A stretch of 64,000 nt of DNA, from NCBI GenBank assembly GCA_002633005.1, contig NMRA01000001.1, forward strand, positions 4,147,180 through 4,211,179, read 5' to 3'. The translations under genes were made by a program, and so were the position numbers. A model generated the notes under the pieces. It was not told the origin of the DNA. It was given only the letters and a program-made list of their open reading frames with translations, and did no database searches. The stretch is from Phoronis australis (taxonomy: Eukaryota; Phoronida; Phoronidae). Below, one piece after another: positions 1 to 12,620 of the stretch; within the stretch, counting starts at the first letter, position 1, and every line of letters starts with the position of its first letter.

Positions 1-3000
1 GTATCACATATCACAACATACAAAGATTAACCAGACTCTGGCTGGCGACTGACTGCCGCGAAGTCGACATCGGCGAGTGCCTCAGTTAACAGGCATCGGT
101 AGAATAATCATGTAATAATCGTTAAAATAATCACAAACCTTACCTTTGTATGGGATCGTGCTTACTTCCTCTCATAGAAGCACCCTTTTTACGCAATCTC
201 AGATTCAGTTGGCACGGCTGCAAGCCATTTCACCATGTATTTAAAGGGCTCGCGAAATCGAGGCTGTTAATCTATCACCACTAGTACACGCACGCCCTCT
301 AGTTATTGTAGATTTTCCGAATAGCCCCATTGTCTCTTTGAACCATGGAATCAAATTACAAGCTATAAATAACATGTACTTAATATCAACTGCATTTTTC
401 TCGTGGTTCATACAAATGGCTAGATCATTGAAAATCTGATTTTGTTAGAATGATTGATTTTGTGGTTCATCAAGAACACAATTTTTGCTTGTATGTGTCA
501 TGTTGTAGTTAGTTCATATGATTCAGTGATTGGAGTGGATGATTTAACATTTTGCTTTTAAAATGGCTATGCTCAGTAGTTTTGGCGTATGATTTGTTCG
601 TATGATTATCTGGTGCTCTTGTGTCAGTTACTGAACTACATGTGAGTTAGTTGTAAAACATGTAGTTTGTGTGGTCTTGAAAATCAATAAAGCATATTTT
701 TGACATGTGTTGACTGTTTCTGTTGTACAGCCCAATAGCCTTTCTATCCATCTGTTGTATACTATTAATGATGTGATTGTCCTGTAAAGTAGTGGCTGGC
801 TTAGCGGGCTCATGATGTGTGTATGAAAGAACTACTGTACAGTCTTTTCTCCTGTGTTCATTGTTAGAGGTGTCTGAATAAATTTGTACTTGTTGAAATG
901 AAATTTCTCGAAGCATGTTGCTTTGTTGTGACATTCAGTTTTTGTTTGTTTTTCACATATGCTTATGGTTTGAGCAATGTGGAATTCACCTGTAATCTTG
1001 TTAAAAGTTAAAGCCTATTGCTTTGGGGCTAAATCAGCCAGAAGATGGCACTGTGATGGTCATTTTCCAATTGTTGCTTTGTGGAGTTAGTTCGATCATC
1101 CTTTAAAGTCCGAGAAAAATGAGCCAAATGCGTTTTAGACATGCTAAATATATGTACTTTTGTACCATTTGTTTCATTTTATATCATAGTCACTTTTTAA
1201 TTATGATGCATATTGTACCTCCCCACTGTCGCACACACTCTTCATCTTCTTGAAGATTCATCATCGCCTAGTCATCGTTGTGAGACAGCACATTTCCATT
1301 ATTTCTAACCACAGCATTGACACCTCCTGATTGTGGGTTGAGACTACGTAAAAATTCCCCCATTTGGAGCAGTTATCAATTAATTACGTTGCTGAAGGAA
1401 CGTCACCAGTCAGAAACATTGCCAACTTTGGGCATGTGTGAATTGATACCGTGATTACAAACCAAAACAGTCGTGTAATCAGACAAAGCACCCATCTAAC
1501 TCGGCAAATTAAACAGCCACACATCAAAAGAGAAGTGCGACAGTCCTAAATAAAACTGTTTATCGGCTTGGCTCGTTTAAGCGCCCGAGCATTGCATACT
1601 TAGCTCTTCTAATGTATGTCTCAGAGAGCACTGATTCAACTTTCCCGTCAGCAACAAGCCTTGCGACACATTCTTTGAACTCAAAACCGTGAAAGGGTGT
1701 ACCTAGAAATCCCCATGTGAATTGTGGTTAGCATGACTTTGGATACACGAGGCACACAAAGTTGTGCAGCCAGCATTCCTATGCGTGGTGCTATGATGAG
1801 GACGCCTTTAGATTAACTAGTATTCCCTGATTTCAAACCATGATTAATTTGGCTATCTCTTCAGACAGAGAACGATATTTCTAAAGAAATGGATTTCTTT
1901 GTAATCTTTGGGCCTGTATCACCTATTGGTTGTCCTTTTTATTTCACATTTTGCCCCCGCCCCATTAGTTTAGACTGGTCGGTGTGCTGTTAGTTGCATT
2001 GGTCACAGGCATTTTATATATGCAAATTGATCAGCTAGTCTACAATGCTGTCTTAGAATCTGAAAGCAATACACATTACTCATGTTGCAAGAAATGATTA
2101 GTTGTCATTGCTGACACAACATTTTACAACCTTTATGCGCCAATGGCGATACCTAAAATGACTGAAACTAAAACACAAAGTCATTTGAAAACTAGTTGGA
2201 AATTTTGCTTCAAAATTTTGCCCAAAATTTCATGCTTGTGTTGACCAATAATGCATGTATTTATTATGTTTAAAAGTCACATTGGCCCTTTTTTACTCCG
2301 ACTTAAGGTATTCTGTTGAAATTTTGTCAGTTGATCTCATCAATGGCTATCTGGATTGTCATTTGATTCTCAGTGCGATTTACCATTCTTCACGTATTTG
2401 AGATTTTCCTGTTCCTTTTCTTTCCTTGATTGCCTTCTCGCACCATTTCTACGTAGTCCATAGTTTGACTTTTTACATCTAATAAGGTTTTGTTGATCTG
2501 AAGGATGCAATTTGTTCTGAAGTAAAATTCGCTGCACATGAAACAAAATATCACAGTGGAAATTGCTGAAGAAGTTGTTTTTGTGGGAAACACGTTTTGC
2601 TGGTGGATTGTTTTTTGCCTACATTAGATGCGCTTGACGTAAACTTCATTAGACGAGCATCTGTTCATGACAACGCTTCATGTCAAAGTTTCGTTGAATG
2701 CATGAAAAGAATAATAAAACACTTTGGTGGTGAAGTTGAAATACATGTTCTGATGCCTAACTGGCATCGCACTTGTGTCGATGATAACCCTTTGGTGAAT
2801 TGCGAATGAATGTGCATATGTCAGATCAGGTAACTGGGACTCTCTTAGTCAATGCTTCATCAATTATTTGTAAAAATAAGTTCGATTTACAATTAACGCA
2901 AATACCAACAACCAAGATCTGGTTAAAACAATTTTTTAGTGTCTATGAAACATAGCATTTCTCTCTAATACTTCGTACAGTAGGTGTCCGAAGGAAAAGT

Positions 3001-4207
3001 AGTTAGCACACCCTTTTTGGACTGTTAAAATCAATTTGTATACCTATACAACTACACAAATCACTAAGCATCAACTGTTCGGATAATCAACACCAGAGTC
3101 GTACGTTTGCTAATGAGCTCTAACAACGCATCTTTATTGGCTATCGTGCCCCGAGCTTTCCAAATGGTCCTTGCATGGAACAGTACCATATACAGATGCT
3201 TTCATTATGAACCGTGAGTGATCATTGATCGAAACTGCAAAAGTGTCGTGCGTTGAAATATGAAAGCACTCTGAAGAGCAACACTTGGTAAAATCAAATA
3301 AAAATTTAAAAGTGAGGTGGCTGACGAAAGCAACGACAACTGATATGAAGCGGCCTCTCGCACAGCTCTCTAAACTTTATTTGCAACACAAAACAAAAAC
3401 CAGTCCTAACATAAAATGTTGAAAAGCAGAAGAGAACACACCAGGACATCTGGTAGTTATTAAACAAACTGACTAGTGGCACAATGTGTTAGATAGCCCT
3501 TGATCAAATCTATTTACATAGCAAATTTGAAAAGGTTCGGTAAACGGATTGCAGAGCTAGAGCTCCGCAAACATAATTCGACAGCGCCATCTTGTTTCCG
3601 ATTTTAACCCAAAACAACAGTTTTCGAGTCATTCACAAACAACGTGTTTAAATTTCTTGTTGATCCGATTAGAATTGCCATCTACTATATTGGTTTTGGG
3701 CCAAATAAGTAATATTCTAGAGTTAGTGTCTGTAGCGTGTGAACAAAGAAACAAAAAAGCAAACTTTATAACAAAGCAACAAACTTGAAGATATTTCATT
3801 TCAACAAGTAACAATGTAGACTACACTTGTCGGCCCGGTCAAGTAGAGAGCTCAGTTGAGCATGCTCGCTACGGGGTTGTCAGTCTCAAAGACATAAAGC
3901 CTGTGGATCAAAAGTTACCGCAAAGGCATCGCTCAAAAGGAAGTATTTGCTCACTATTCTATTTAAAGTACCAATCGTTTTTACTGTGGATGTTTTTATT
4001 GGACCTGGCACTCGTGGTTGCTGGAATAATTTATTCAGATATATTTATTTTGTTTTTTGGTTGTACTCACCCTTACTCAATCTAACTGAACTCCTCATAG
4101 CACCGGAGAATAATCTGAGGTGCATGTTTCAAGCTCTGATCTTGTCCAATTTTTGATGAACAATTCCGACTTCGGCCTGTTTACTTGCTGCTATAATTTG
4201 GGTTTGA
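1..4207. other. Intergenic, no gene supported
   Basis: Only short ORFs in all frames, none with a recognisable domain or a splice-linked partner. The stretch could hide a non-coding first exon of PLCB4 or the end of a neighbour gene, but I see no signal for either. Confidence 0.5.
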
Positions 4208-4210
4208 CTT

Positions 4211-4321
4211 TGATATGTGCTGACTACCGGGGGTGCCAAATGCACTGATTTCACAACATAAACAATTGATATGTGCTGACTACCGGGGGTGCCAAATGCA
4301 CTGATTTCACAACATAAACAA
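4211..4321. repeat. 56-bp direct repeat, two copies
   Basis: Two near-identical tandem copies (4211-4266 and 4267-4321) of a unit starting TGATATGTGCTGACTACCGG. Recent tandem duplication in non-coding DNA. Confidence 0.9.
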
Positions 4322-6079
4322 ATAATTGTAAACTAAAGGTATTGAATATAGGAAAAAAATTATTAGTATAGGCTTTGGAAGTCGCCACAACTTTTGAATC
4401 ACATTTCAAGTGTATTAGTGTTCTGATTTTGATTCCTGCTGTGGTGACTTCATGGTGACTTGGGATTTTTCGTAGGTCGCCAAACACAATCTGAAGTCAC
4501 ATTGGCTAGGTGCAGGCCTCCAAATCAAGCACTCGGGACTTCCACTGTTGCGATGCCCTTTTTTGGTTTGTAGCCTTTGCAAACCTACGTGCTTATCGTG
4601 TGCTTTAGCGTAGTTACCATTTTGCTGGTTTACGTTTCCATAGATTTTATGGGCAATACACACTTACAGGAGTCCTGGACTTGGAGAACCATTGTGATGC
4701 CCGTTATTCAGTGGAGAAAACTGGTTCTTAAAATGTGGGGAAACTTGTGACCATTACCATTTTAGGTAGTTAAATTCAGGATTCACCCTCCTGTTAGAAT
4801 ACTGCTTATCCCTACAATCTTTGACAGCTGCTAGCTTTCCTCTGCTTGCCATGGGTTTCTTCTGTACTTTGCAGAGAAACATTGGGGCACATTGTTCATT
4901 TTTCAAATTTCTGTCCATTTATTGGTCATTGAATAAAAAGAATGTGTGTGGTTTCAGTTACCTTGAAAACTGCTGTTATGAGTTTTAGCTTTTTATTTTC
5001 AGCACTCTGATTGAAGTTCCGTTCTATTTTGTAGATGCCAAATAGTGTACAGGGTTGAAGTTTGCTAAATTCTCAAGGTCAGTATTGCAAGTTCCATTAC
5101 CCAAGAGGCCAGATCACTAGATGACTGAATTCTAATGCATCATACCAAAGAGGCAGTTGCCCAAGTGCAAGTTACCCTTATTACCTAAACGTGCTTGTTG
5201 TAAACCTGCCACCCACATTATGTCTGAAGTGTTAGTCACTTGGCACATGCGTTGCTAGAGGAAAGACTGTACTCACTAGCACAGCTTGTCTTCTTGATAT
5301 AGTGGTTTGCGCTAAGGCAAGTTGAACAGGCCCTAACGCACACCGCAGTTCATTTGCCAAGCTGGTGTCAAACTGTGCAACTTTTGTCCGCAGGGACAGT
5401 TGTGCCAGATCATCTTTTTCTTGGGGTAATTGGCACCAGGATAAGTGGCCATCTGTACACAACTAAACTGATGAGCCTCAGTTGTGCCCTAGTGCAAGTT
5501 ATCCCAGGAATAAAATATGTGAGTTCAAACGTCCTTATGGAGAAAAGTTGGCGGCGCAAGCTGAAGCTTGCGTGAAGGTGGAAGTTATCAGCTCCTTGCT
5601 TGCTCTGCTGTGCTTAAATGCAAACACTTCACTCTCATTATACATGCACTGAGTGAACATGCTGGTTGCCTAATTTCTGACTTAATAGTAGTGCTTAACT
5701 AATTCATCTAGGTGGACCTTCAGCTAATTACTGGCAAGTTTCCTCGGGAATATCTTGCACTTGTTTAACTGCTTTATTTGACACGGCTAATGCCTCAATC
5801 TTGTGAAAAATTAATAATAGTGCCGTGCTTCACGCGACCATGATACATGTGTTTGAGTGAATGTAAGGTTCATTTTCCTGATACTCATGGTGAAATGCAA
5901 TATTTAAAATTGGCATGGGAATAGCTGATGAGAACGGGAGTGTATCACGGAAACAAAGAACGGGCAACTCACTTCTTGACAGAGCAACATCTGTGGTAAA
6001 TTTTGTTTTGCTGAATAATGACAAAGCAAAGAGACTAATTTTATCTTGTACAAGACTAAAAAGTAAAAAATAATAACTA
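4322..6079. other. Non-coding; contains a short hairpin-element relic
   Basis: Holds one copy (about 4660-4740) of a ~75-bp hairpin family also seen at 18.13 kb and 27.6 kb (GATGCCCGTTATTCAGT...AAACTGGTTCT). No coding sequence recognised. Confidence 0.45.
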
Positions 6080-7493
6080 CAGTATTCGCCCTAATAAGCG
6101 CCCATGTGCGTATAAGCATCCCCACGCATTTTCAGACTTTGCTAAAATAAGTGCCCAGTCCATGAATGCCGTGTACATGTGAAAAATGCCTTACCTACAG
6201 TTCTAAAATTGTACAGTAACGTCTTCAATTTATCAATAAGATCCGACAGTCCTGAAAAAAATCATGGTGCGCGGAATTTGTTGACCACGAGCCTCGCCGC
6301 TATGTTGGTATTTAGCCGTGACTCTTCCGCCGAGCTTCAAAAACAACGCAAAAGTTTTGCTGATCTTGCAATGGATGTGTCCTATTGTGGTCTGGCCTTT
6401 CAGAACAGACGCAGCATACTTGTCAACGGGATTGTATTATATGTTTCCCCGTACAGATCTTCTCCCTCAACAGGAATCCAAATTTCTTTGTATACGTGAA
6501 AACCACGAATCGAAGACTAATAAAAATTTGACCTTTGTTAAAAGTAGGTGGCCAGGAAGCCCGCGCTGCATATACGTACCTGTCATCGAACATTAGTCTT
6601 CGGGAACTATCTATTCACGAAACGGGTAGCATAGCATCGATAAAAAATAAATACTGGTACTTATTTCCAAAAAACGCTTGCGTTTTAGGAGGAATTATTA
6701 AATTAATCGTAATTGGTGTTTTTAAAGTCGATTATTTTGATGATAGTGAACACTTCCGCACCCTTACACCCCCCCGAATCTCCCGAAAAATAACTGTTAG
6801 ACTGTCACACTTCCAGTCACCCGCCGACTCAATATCGGCCTTACCGAGACAATTCATGAAAATTTTTTAGCAGATGAGATCAACAAGTGGTAATAAAACA
6901 CGTTCTGCTTTACTGCTTGTGTTCTTTAGTTGTAATGCACACCTAGATTGCTACATTTGCTCTGGCAAATGAACTCTGATGACACGAATGTGCTCGCTCA
7001 CACACACGCAGACGAACTTCAAAACAAACATCACGTGACATCTTGCGGAGTATGATCTAGCCCAGACTTGGACTTATTATGCAGTTAATCCCGACTCCAC
7101 AGGAACTTAAAAATGTTAGGGACGCTATTTTGAAAACTTAATGAGGACTTCAAGTAATTTGTTGAGTCGAAACTATATTTTTACTCAAGAATTCAAATTG
7201 ATCTATCAGTGATCGCGAGGCAACGACGCATCAGTTGGCGAGTGTTCACACTGGGATTTTCCTGAGAAATGCTCGTAATTTAACTACAAAGTTTGATAGC
7301 AATGCACTGCTATTTTGTAGAAAATCTGTCATAGGTTACACGGATACGTCACAGAGCGTAAATTTGATGAATTCTAGCTTATGATTTCACCTGTTTCGGA
7401 GACCAGGTTTCAACCACTTTGGGCTATAATAACTCCTCCCTTCCTGAAGCGAATTTTTCTAAGCACCCAGGGTGCTTATTAGGGCGAATACAG
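6080..7493. mobile_element. TA-flanked DNA transposon, non-autonomous, copy 1 (1.4 kb)
   Basis: Starts CAGTATTCGCCCTAATAAGC and ends with its inverse (GCTTATTAGGGCGAATACAG), flanked by TA on both sides. The TA duplication and CAGT start suit the Tc1/mariner group, but no transposase is present. The minus strand of about 6290-6440 carries a decayed HIRAN-like domain (NPVDKY...GQTTIGHI...FLKLGG...QIPRTMIF). A second palindrome TAAGCACCCAGGGTGCTTA lies just inside the right end. Confidence 0.85.
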
Positions 7494-8338
7494 TAAGTAT
7501 ATTTTTATTTGGTTAAATATTGTATTTTGGTGGGTGTGCTGGATGTATGTGACGGTACCTATTTAGCATATGTCTATCATGAGATTTCTGATGTCAGGGT
7601 TTTCCCAGGGATTAAAAATTTTGGTGATTAGTTAAAAAACAATATGCATTTTAATTGGATTCGTGACACATCAACGGTTTTAGCACCCTTTGGTGTGGCA
7701 GAAATACAGCACCATGATGTCAAGGAGTTGGCCTTGGATCCCAACAGGTCAACTATCTGCAGTGGTTCAGATGGATAATTCTTTGGATAGCTGCGACCTT
7801 TACATGATTGCACAAAACTGATGTTTGTGACCTCGACATAGAATTATAATGCTGCAACACAGTGATGAAAATGAATTTTTCATGTAACTAAACGATAAAA
7901 TTTCTTGGAATATCATTTCGTTCGACGTGTAATGGTTTTGGTAATCTTATTTTTATATCTGAGCAAAAAATGTCTGAATTTCCATAGTAGACGAGACTTC
8001 TTGTTTTCTTAAATTGCGTGAAACATCGGTTGAATTTACTAACAAAAGCATAGCTTGCTTGTGTTTAAGGCAATGTCATCATGAAAACAGTTATATGGCA
8101 TTTCTTTGCCCCTCAAGAAAAACTTAAACAAATAAATGCCATGGCAGAGAGTTATTTTAGAACAATAAAATACCAGTAAGTGCTGTGAAGTTATTTTTAC
8201 CTCTATTCCGAGGTATCCAGTAAGTACTAGGCAACCATCAATTTAAGCAAATATTTGGAAATTCCATTATGACATCAACAACTTGACAACTCAACAACCA
8301 AACAACGTACAGATCCACTGCACTCAACTAGCATTTTA
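7494..8338. other. Non-coding, nothing recognised
   Basis: Short ORFs only; no repeat family recognised by eye. Confidence 0.5.
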
Positions 8339-8398
8339 TGTGCCCACATATTTGTATGTGGGTGAATATTGCAGTCATCTCTGTCTGGGTATCCGGTG
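8339..8398 (+). repeat. Solo 5' end of the ~145-bp monomer repeat family
   Basis: TGTGCCCACATATTTGTATGTGGG then CATCTCTGTCTGGGTATCCG. The same palindrome-plus-leader starts the arrays at 18.58 and 32.33 kb. Confidence 0.7.
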
Positions 8399-8466
8399 TG
8401 TTTTATGTAACTATGTTAATAGTGCTCTAAAACTTATCGTTTGCGTAAGTTGTCAAGATATTCGAA

Positions 8467-8619
8467 GCAGCTGCGTTTTACGTTTTAAATGCAGTTGCAT
8501 TTTACGTTTTAAATGCAGCTGCATTTTACGTTTTAAATGCAGCTGCATTTTACGTTTTAAATGCAGCTGCATTTTACGTTTTAAATGCAGCTGCATTTTA
8601 CGTTTTAAATGCAGCTGCA
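8467..8619. repeat. 24-bp palindromic minisatellite, six copies
   Basis: Unit TTTTACGTTTTAAATGCAGC plus TGCA. AAATGCAGCTGCATTT within it is a perfect 16-bp palindrome with a CAGCTG E-box core. Six copies, nearly identical. Because 24 is a multiple of three, both strands are open (8-residue repeats), which makes misleading ORFs. Confidence 0.95.
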
Positions 8620-10370
8620 AAGAATGTATGTCTCTGTTTTTTTTCAATTTAGGGATATTATTCTTGGCATTTAAAATAAAAGTTGTTGCAATTTTCCTTA
8701 CTTTAATGGTCGATTAATGTCTTGAAAATAAATCAATAAAAAATTCTGAAAATCGATTGTTCTTTCCGGGTTTGGTGACTGTTTAGCATAATTTTTTTAG
8801 ATTTGGATATCAGGACCATTTTCAATGAAATAAGTCAAACCTCAGAACGCGTATGCTGAAAACGTGAATGGACTTAAACACAACTTAAGTAGAGCGATAG
8901 AGTGGCTGCGATGTTCGGCTAAGTTACCCAATTTTCTTCATTTAACCTACTCTTGTTCTGCAGAAAATGGAAAGATCTGTTACTCAAAAAACCATGTGTT
9001 GCATGCTTATGATTGATGTGACAATTCAAAATCTTATTTCTGTCATTTTCTTTTTTAAAAAATTGGCTGATTAACACTGAATAACCGGTCGACGTAGCTT
9101 ATTGGGAGTTGATTGTCCGAAGCAGTTTCATCAGATTCACCACACTTTCTTATGAAACTGCTTCTGTATTTATGATGTTTTTTGCGAAATTAGCTGTAGA
9201 AAACTGAGAACAATTGTTGATTAATTGTTGAATTTACATTATATATATGTACATGACATATACTGTCGGTATCCGGTCTCAGTTTGTCGCTTCTGTATTC
9301 ATAGAAATGACGAATTCACTGTTATAATTCTCTGGTATGTTTTTATCTCAAACGTTTTTTCTAACTTTCTAACTACACTGTGGCCGTCAGGTCTGTTCTT
9401 AGTTTATGATTGGAGAATTGAAGGACTGAAGCATTGGTGATGAAAATTCCAACTGTGATTATAAAACATCATTACTTCAAAGCAGATTCAAGAGACTAAT
9501 GAAAGTTAGTGTTTATGGGCCTAAGAACTTCAATTGCCCATCTCATTTATCTGTTCAACTGGTATTAAGCCAGATGTAAACCACTGGAAATAGAGAATTT
9601 CAAAAAGGGTTGCTCCCGTTTTTAAATTCCTGGCAGGTGATGATAGCATGCACAGATTTTCTATATAGGGTGGGTAAGGGCAGCATCCAACCCCCCCCCT
9701 CCGGATTCGCCTTTATTTAAATGAGGCGCTATCAAGAGTAGGGAAACTGGTCATCACAATCCCCCCTGGTTGCCACAGTTTCCAAGCTACTCCTTCGGGT
9801 TTGCCACAGTTCCTTCGTTGTGACAAATTTTCAGGTCACCCTTGCAAAAAAGGATGTTGATAGGCCATAATGCTCTTTCATGATGAGATGGAGGGTAGGC
9901 TTTCACCTAGAGTGTGTCCAATGGACACCTTGAGTCAGATTTAGACACCCCAGTTGGGACACCCCGTTCAGCATTTGGACAAAGTGCTCAGCATTTGGCA
10001 CCCTCATATGTTATTGGTCATGGATGCCACAAGAAATTGAGAAAGCCCATATTTAATGCATAATCTGTCACTCTGAATGACTGAATTGAGTCTTGTTTGT
10101 TTTGCTAGTGCAGTACATGTATGTGATGTAAACAAAGTTTGGAATCCACATGAAACTACAAGAGAGTTGAACTATTTTGTGTGTGGCATCTTGAAGAATG
10201 TCGTGGGAAAGTTACCCTATGTGACTTGAAGAAACTCAGACTTTCAGCACACCTAAAGCAATAACTGTTCAGTATAGGATGGCCTGTGCACAGCTGCTTA
10301 TGGCTGTGACTGACATCGAGCTATGAACAGGATTCTTGGTAGTTTCCCATCCATAAGTTTATCATGGTGC
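8620..10370. other. Non-coding, nothing recognised
   Basis: No domain or repeat family found by eye apart from a C9 tract near 9692. Short ORFs only. Confidence 0.5.
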
Positions 10371-11720
10371 CTATGCGTTTATGAAACTGACATACCCCTA
10401 TCAGTACCCCCACGCATTTTCAGACTTCGCTGAAATAAGCACCCAGCCCATGAAAGTGTACTTGCGAAAAATGCCTTACCTACAGGTCTGAAATTCTACA
10501 ATAACGTCTTCAATTTATCAACAGGATCCGACAATTTTCAAGAAATCATTGTGTATGGAATTTCTAGACCAGCAGTCTTGCCGCTATGTTGATATTCAGC
10601 TGTGACTATATACTTCAAACTTCCGCCGTGCTTCAAAAAGAATGAAAAAGTTTTGCTGATCTTGCGAGGAACGTGTCCCACTGATGGTCTGACCGTTCAG
10701 AGCAGACACAGCGTGCAGACTCCGTATGTTCTCCCTCAACAAGATTCCAAATTACTTTCAACAAGTGAAAACTGTGAATTGAAGACTGATAAAAAACTTC
10801 AAAACATGTGGCCAGGAAGCGCGCTACATACCTGTCATGGCAGACGTTAGTATTCGGGAACTATCCATCCAACCGATAGGATAGCATCAGCAAGAAATAA
10901 ATATTAACACTAATTTCTAAAAATTCTAGTAGTGTAAAAAAATTGCATTATTTTGAGGAGGAATTATTTAATTAATCATAATTGGTGTTTTTAAAGTCAA
11001 ATATGAAAAAATGACCCACTGATTGTGAACGCCTCTGCACCCTTACACCCATCCAGTCACCCGGCGACTCAATGACATTTAATATCGGCCTTACCGAGAC
11101 AGTTCTCAAACGTTTTTTAGCAGATGAGACCAGCAAGTGCTAAATAAAACACGTTCCGCTTCATTGCACGTGTTAATTTCTTTAGTTACAATGCACACCT
11201 AGATGTAACATTGCATTTACTGTGGCAAATGAACTCTGATGACAAGCGTGCGCTCGGTCCCTCACATGCAGATGAACAGCCAAACAAACGTCACGTGACG
11301 ACAACGTGTGTTCATCCAGAGATTTTTCTCATGTTGTGGAGTATGATCTATCGCAGAAGCAGAATTAACCTTTAATCCTGAATCTGCAGCAACTTAAAAA
11401 TCTTAGGGACGCTATTTGGAAAGCTTAAGGAGGATTTATGGTAATTTGTTGAGTCGAAACTATTTTTGTTCAAGAATTCAAATTGCCCTTTTTACAATTG
11501 CAAGGCAGTGACGCATCAGTCAGCAAGTTTTCGCCCAGGGACAGGGATTTTAGCAAAATTTTCTGTAAAATGGTGGTAATTTAACTACAAAGTTTGATAA
11601 CAATGCACCACAATTTTGATGAAAGTTACAGGTACGTCAAAGAGCATAAATTTGATGAATCCTATCTTCCAATTTCACCGATTTCGGAGACCGACTTTCA
11701 ACCGTCTTAGGCTACAGTAA
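10371..11720. mobile_element. TA-flanked DNA transposon family, copy 3, ends lost
   Basis: Collinear with the copies at 6.1 and 14.4 kb from ACCCCCACGCATTTTCAGAC to TTTCGGAGACCG, but the terminal GTATTCGCCC repeats are missing. The HIRAN-like stretch (minus strand of ~10.58-10.76 kb) is more decayed. Boundaries are approximate. Confidence 0.75.
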
Positions 11721-12299
11721 ACGCCGCGCTGCTTTGCTTTGTTGCTGGTGGCTAAAGTGCCTTGCCAGCCAAAGTTTTAATCCTGGTGCAGCAATTTTTA
11801 AACTTGACGCGCCTTGCCCAAACTCGTCGCAGCAAAATCCCAACTCGTTACCGCAACAAGTCAAAACAGGTCATGGAGAACACTGACCGAGACAGTTTTT
11901 CTATCTGGCTAAAATGCTAGCTTTTTCGCTGGTGTTTTAGCAGTTAAATTGGTAGTGTTTTCGCCACGTGTGAATCTATTGAAAAAACCCTAGTCCGCAT
12001 CATATTGCAGCGTTTTGTGTCAATACCATGCCTGTCAACAACACTCGACTGCAAAGCTGTTGATGTTGATTCTTGATCATGCCCTGATTAAACAGAACCC
12101 TGACCAGCATTACCTTATAAACAAGTCATAAGTTGCTGTGTCACTCAAGTGCTATAACATTTGTTTTTCATGTTCTACAAGGACAGTGCTCAACGTATTA
12201 CTACTGTTTTCCCAGTGTTTTCGTTTTATTGTGAGTAAAGTGAGATTCTCGGAAGTAGGCAAGCAACCCTTAAAGTGACATTTTGGGGAGAAGTGATTT
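11721..12299. other. Non-coding, nothing recognised
   Basis: CG-containing stretch at 11.73-11.85 kb (GCCGCGCTGC, TTGACGCGCC) but no ORF, island or repeat I can name. Confidence 0.4.
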
Positions 12300-12620
12300 C
12301 CAAGATCGACCTCAGCGCCAACTCGAACCCACAACCCTAGTGGTGTAGCTCAACCTCACTCAATAAATGGGAGGAATTTGAAACCTATTAAATTGATTTC
12401 ACTGACTGCCAGCCAACAGAATTGACAATTTGTAATAAAATCACACAAATTGAACAGATTTTTGTTATTTTGCAACTCTGTCCAATGCTAGGAACTTCAA
12501 GAAATCTATCTCATCAAATTATCCCAAAAATCTGTTTTTCGGCCATATACCTTATGATGCCCTTAACATCTGCTACCTTCAACTCATCCAAGGTCTTCTG
12601 TTATGCCAGATGACACTAAT
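12300..12620 (-). repeat. tRNA-promoter-containing interspersed repeat, copy 1
   Basis: On the minus strand 12360-12305 reads like a tRNA: TGAGGTTGAGCTACACCACT (A-box-like) then GTTGTGGGTTCGAGTT (B-box-like). The flank GCCAGCCAACAG...AATTTGTAATAAAATCACA recurs at 36.6, 52.3 and 59.5 kb. Confidence 0.65.

Noticed and set aside
6179..6499. 106-codon + ORF (and the similar one at 14555-14881) as coding
   Set aside because: It lies opposite the minus-strand HIRAN-like relic; the conserved pattern across copies is on the minus strand.
8283..8717. 144-codon ORF with a repeated 8-residue motif (and its mirror on the other strand)
   Set aside because: Produced by the 24-bp palindromic minisatellite, whose length is a multiple of three; both strands are open for the same trivial reason.
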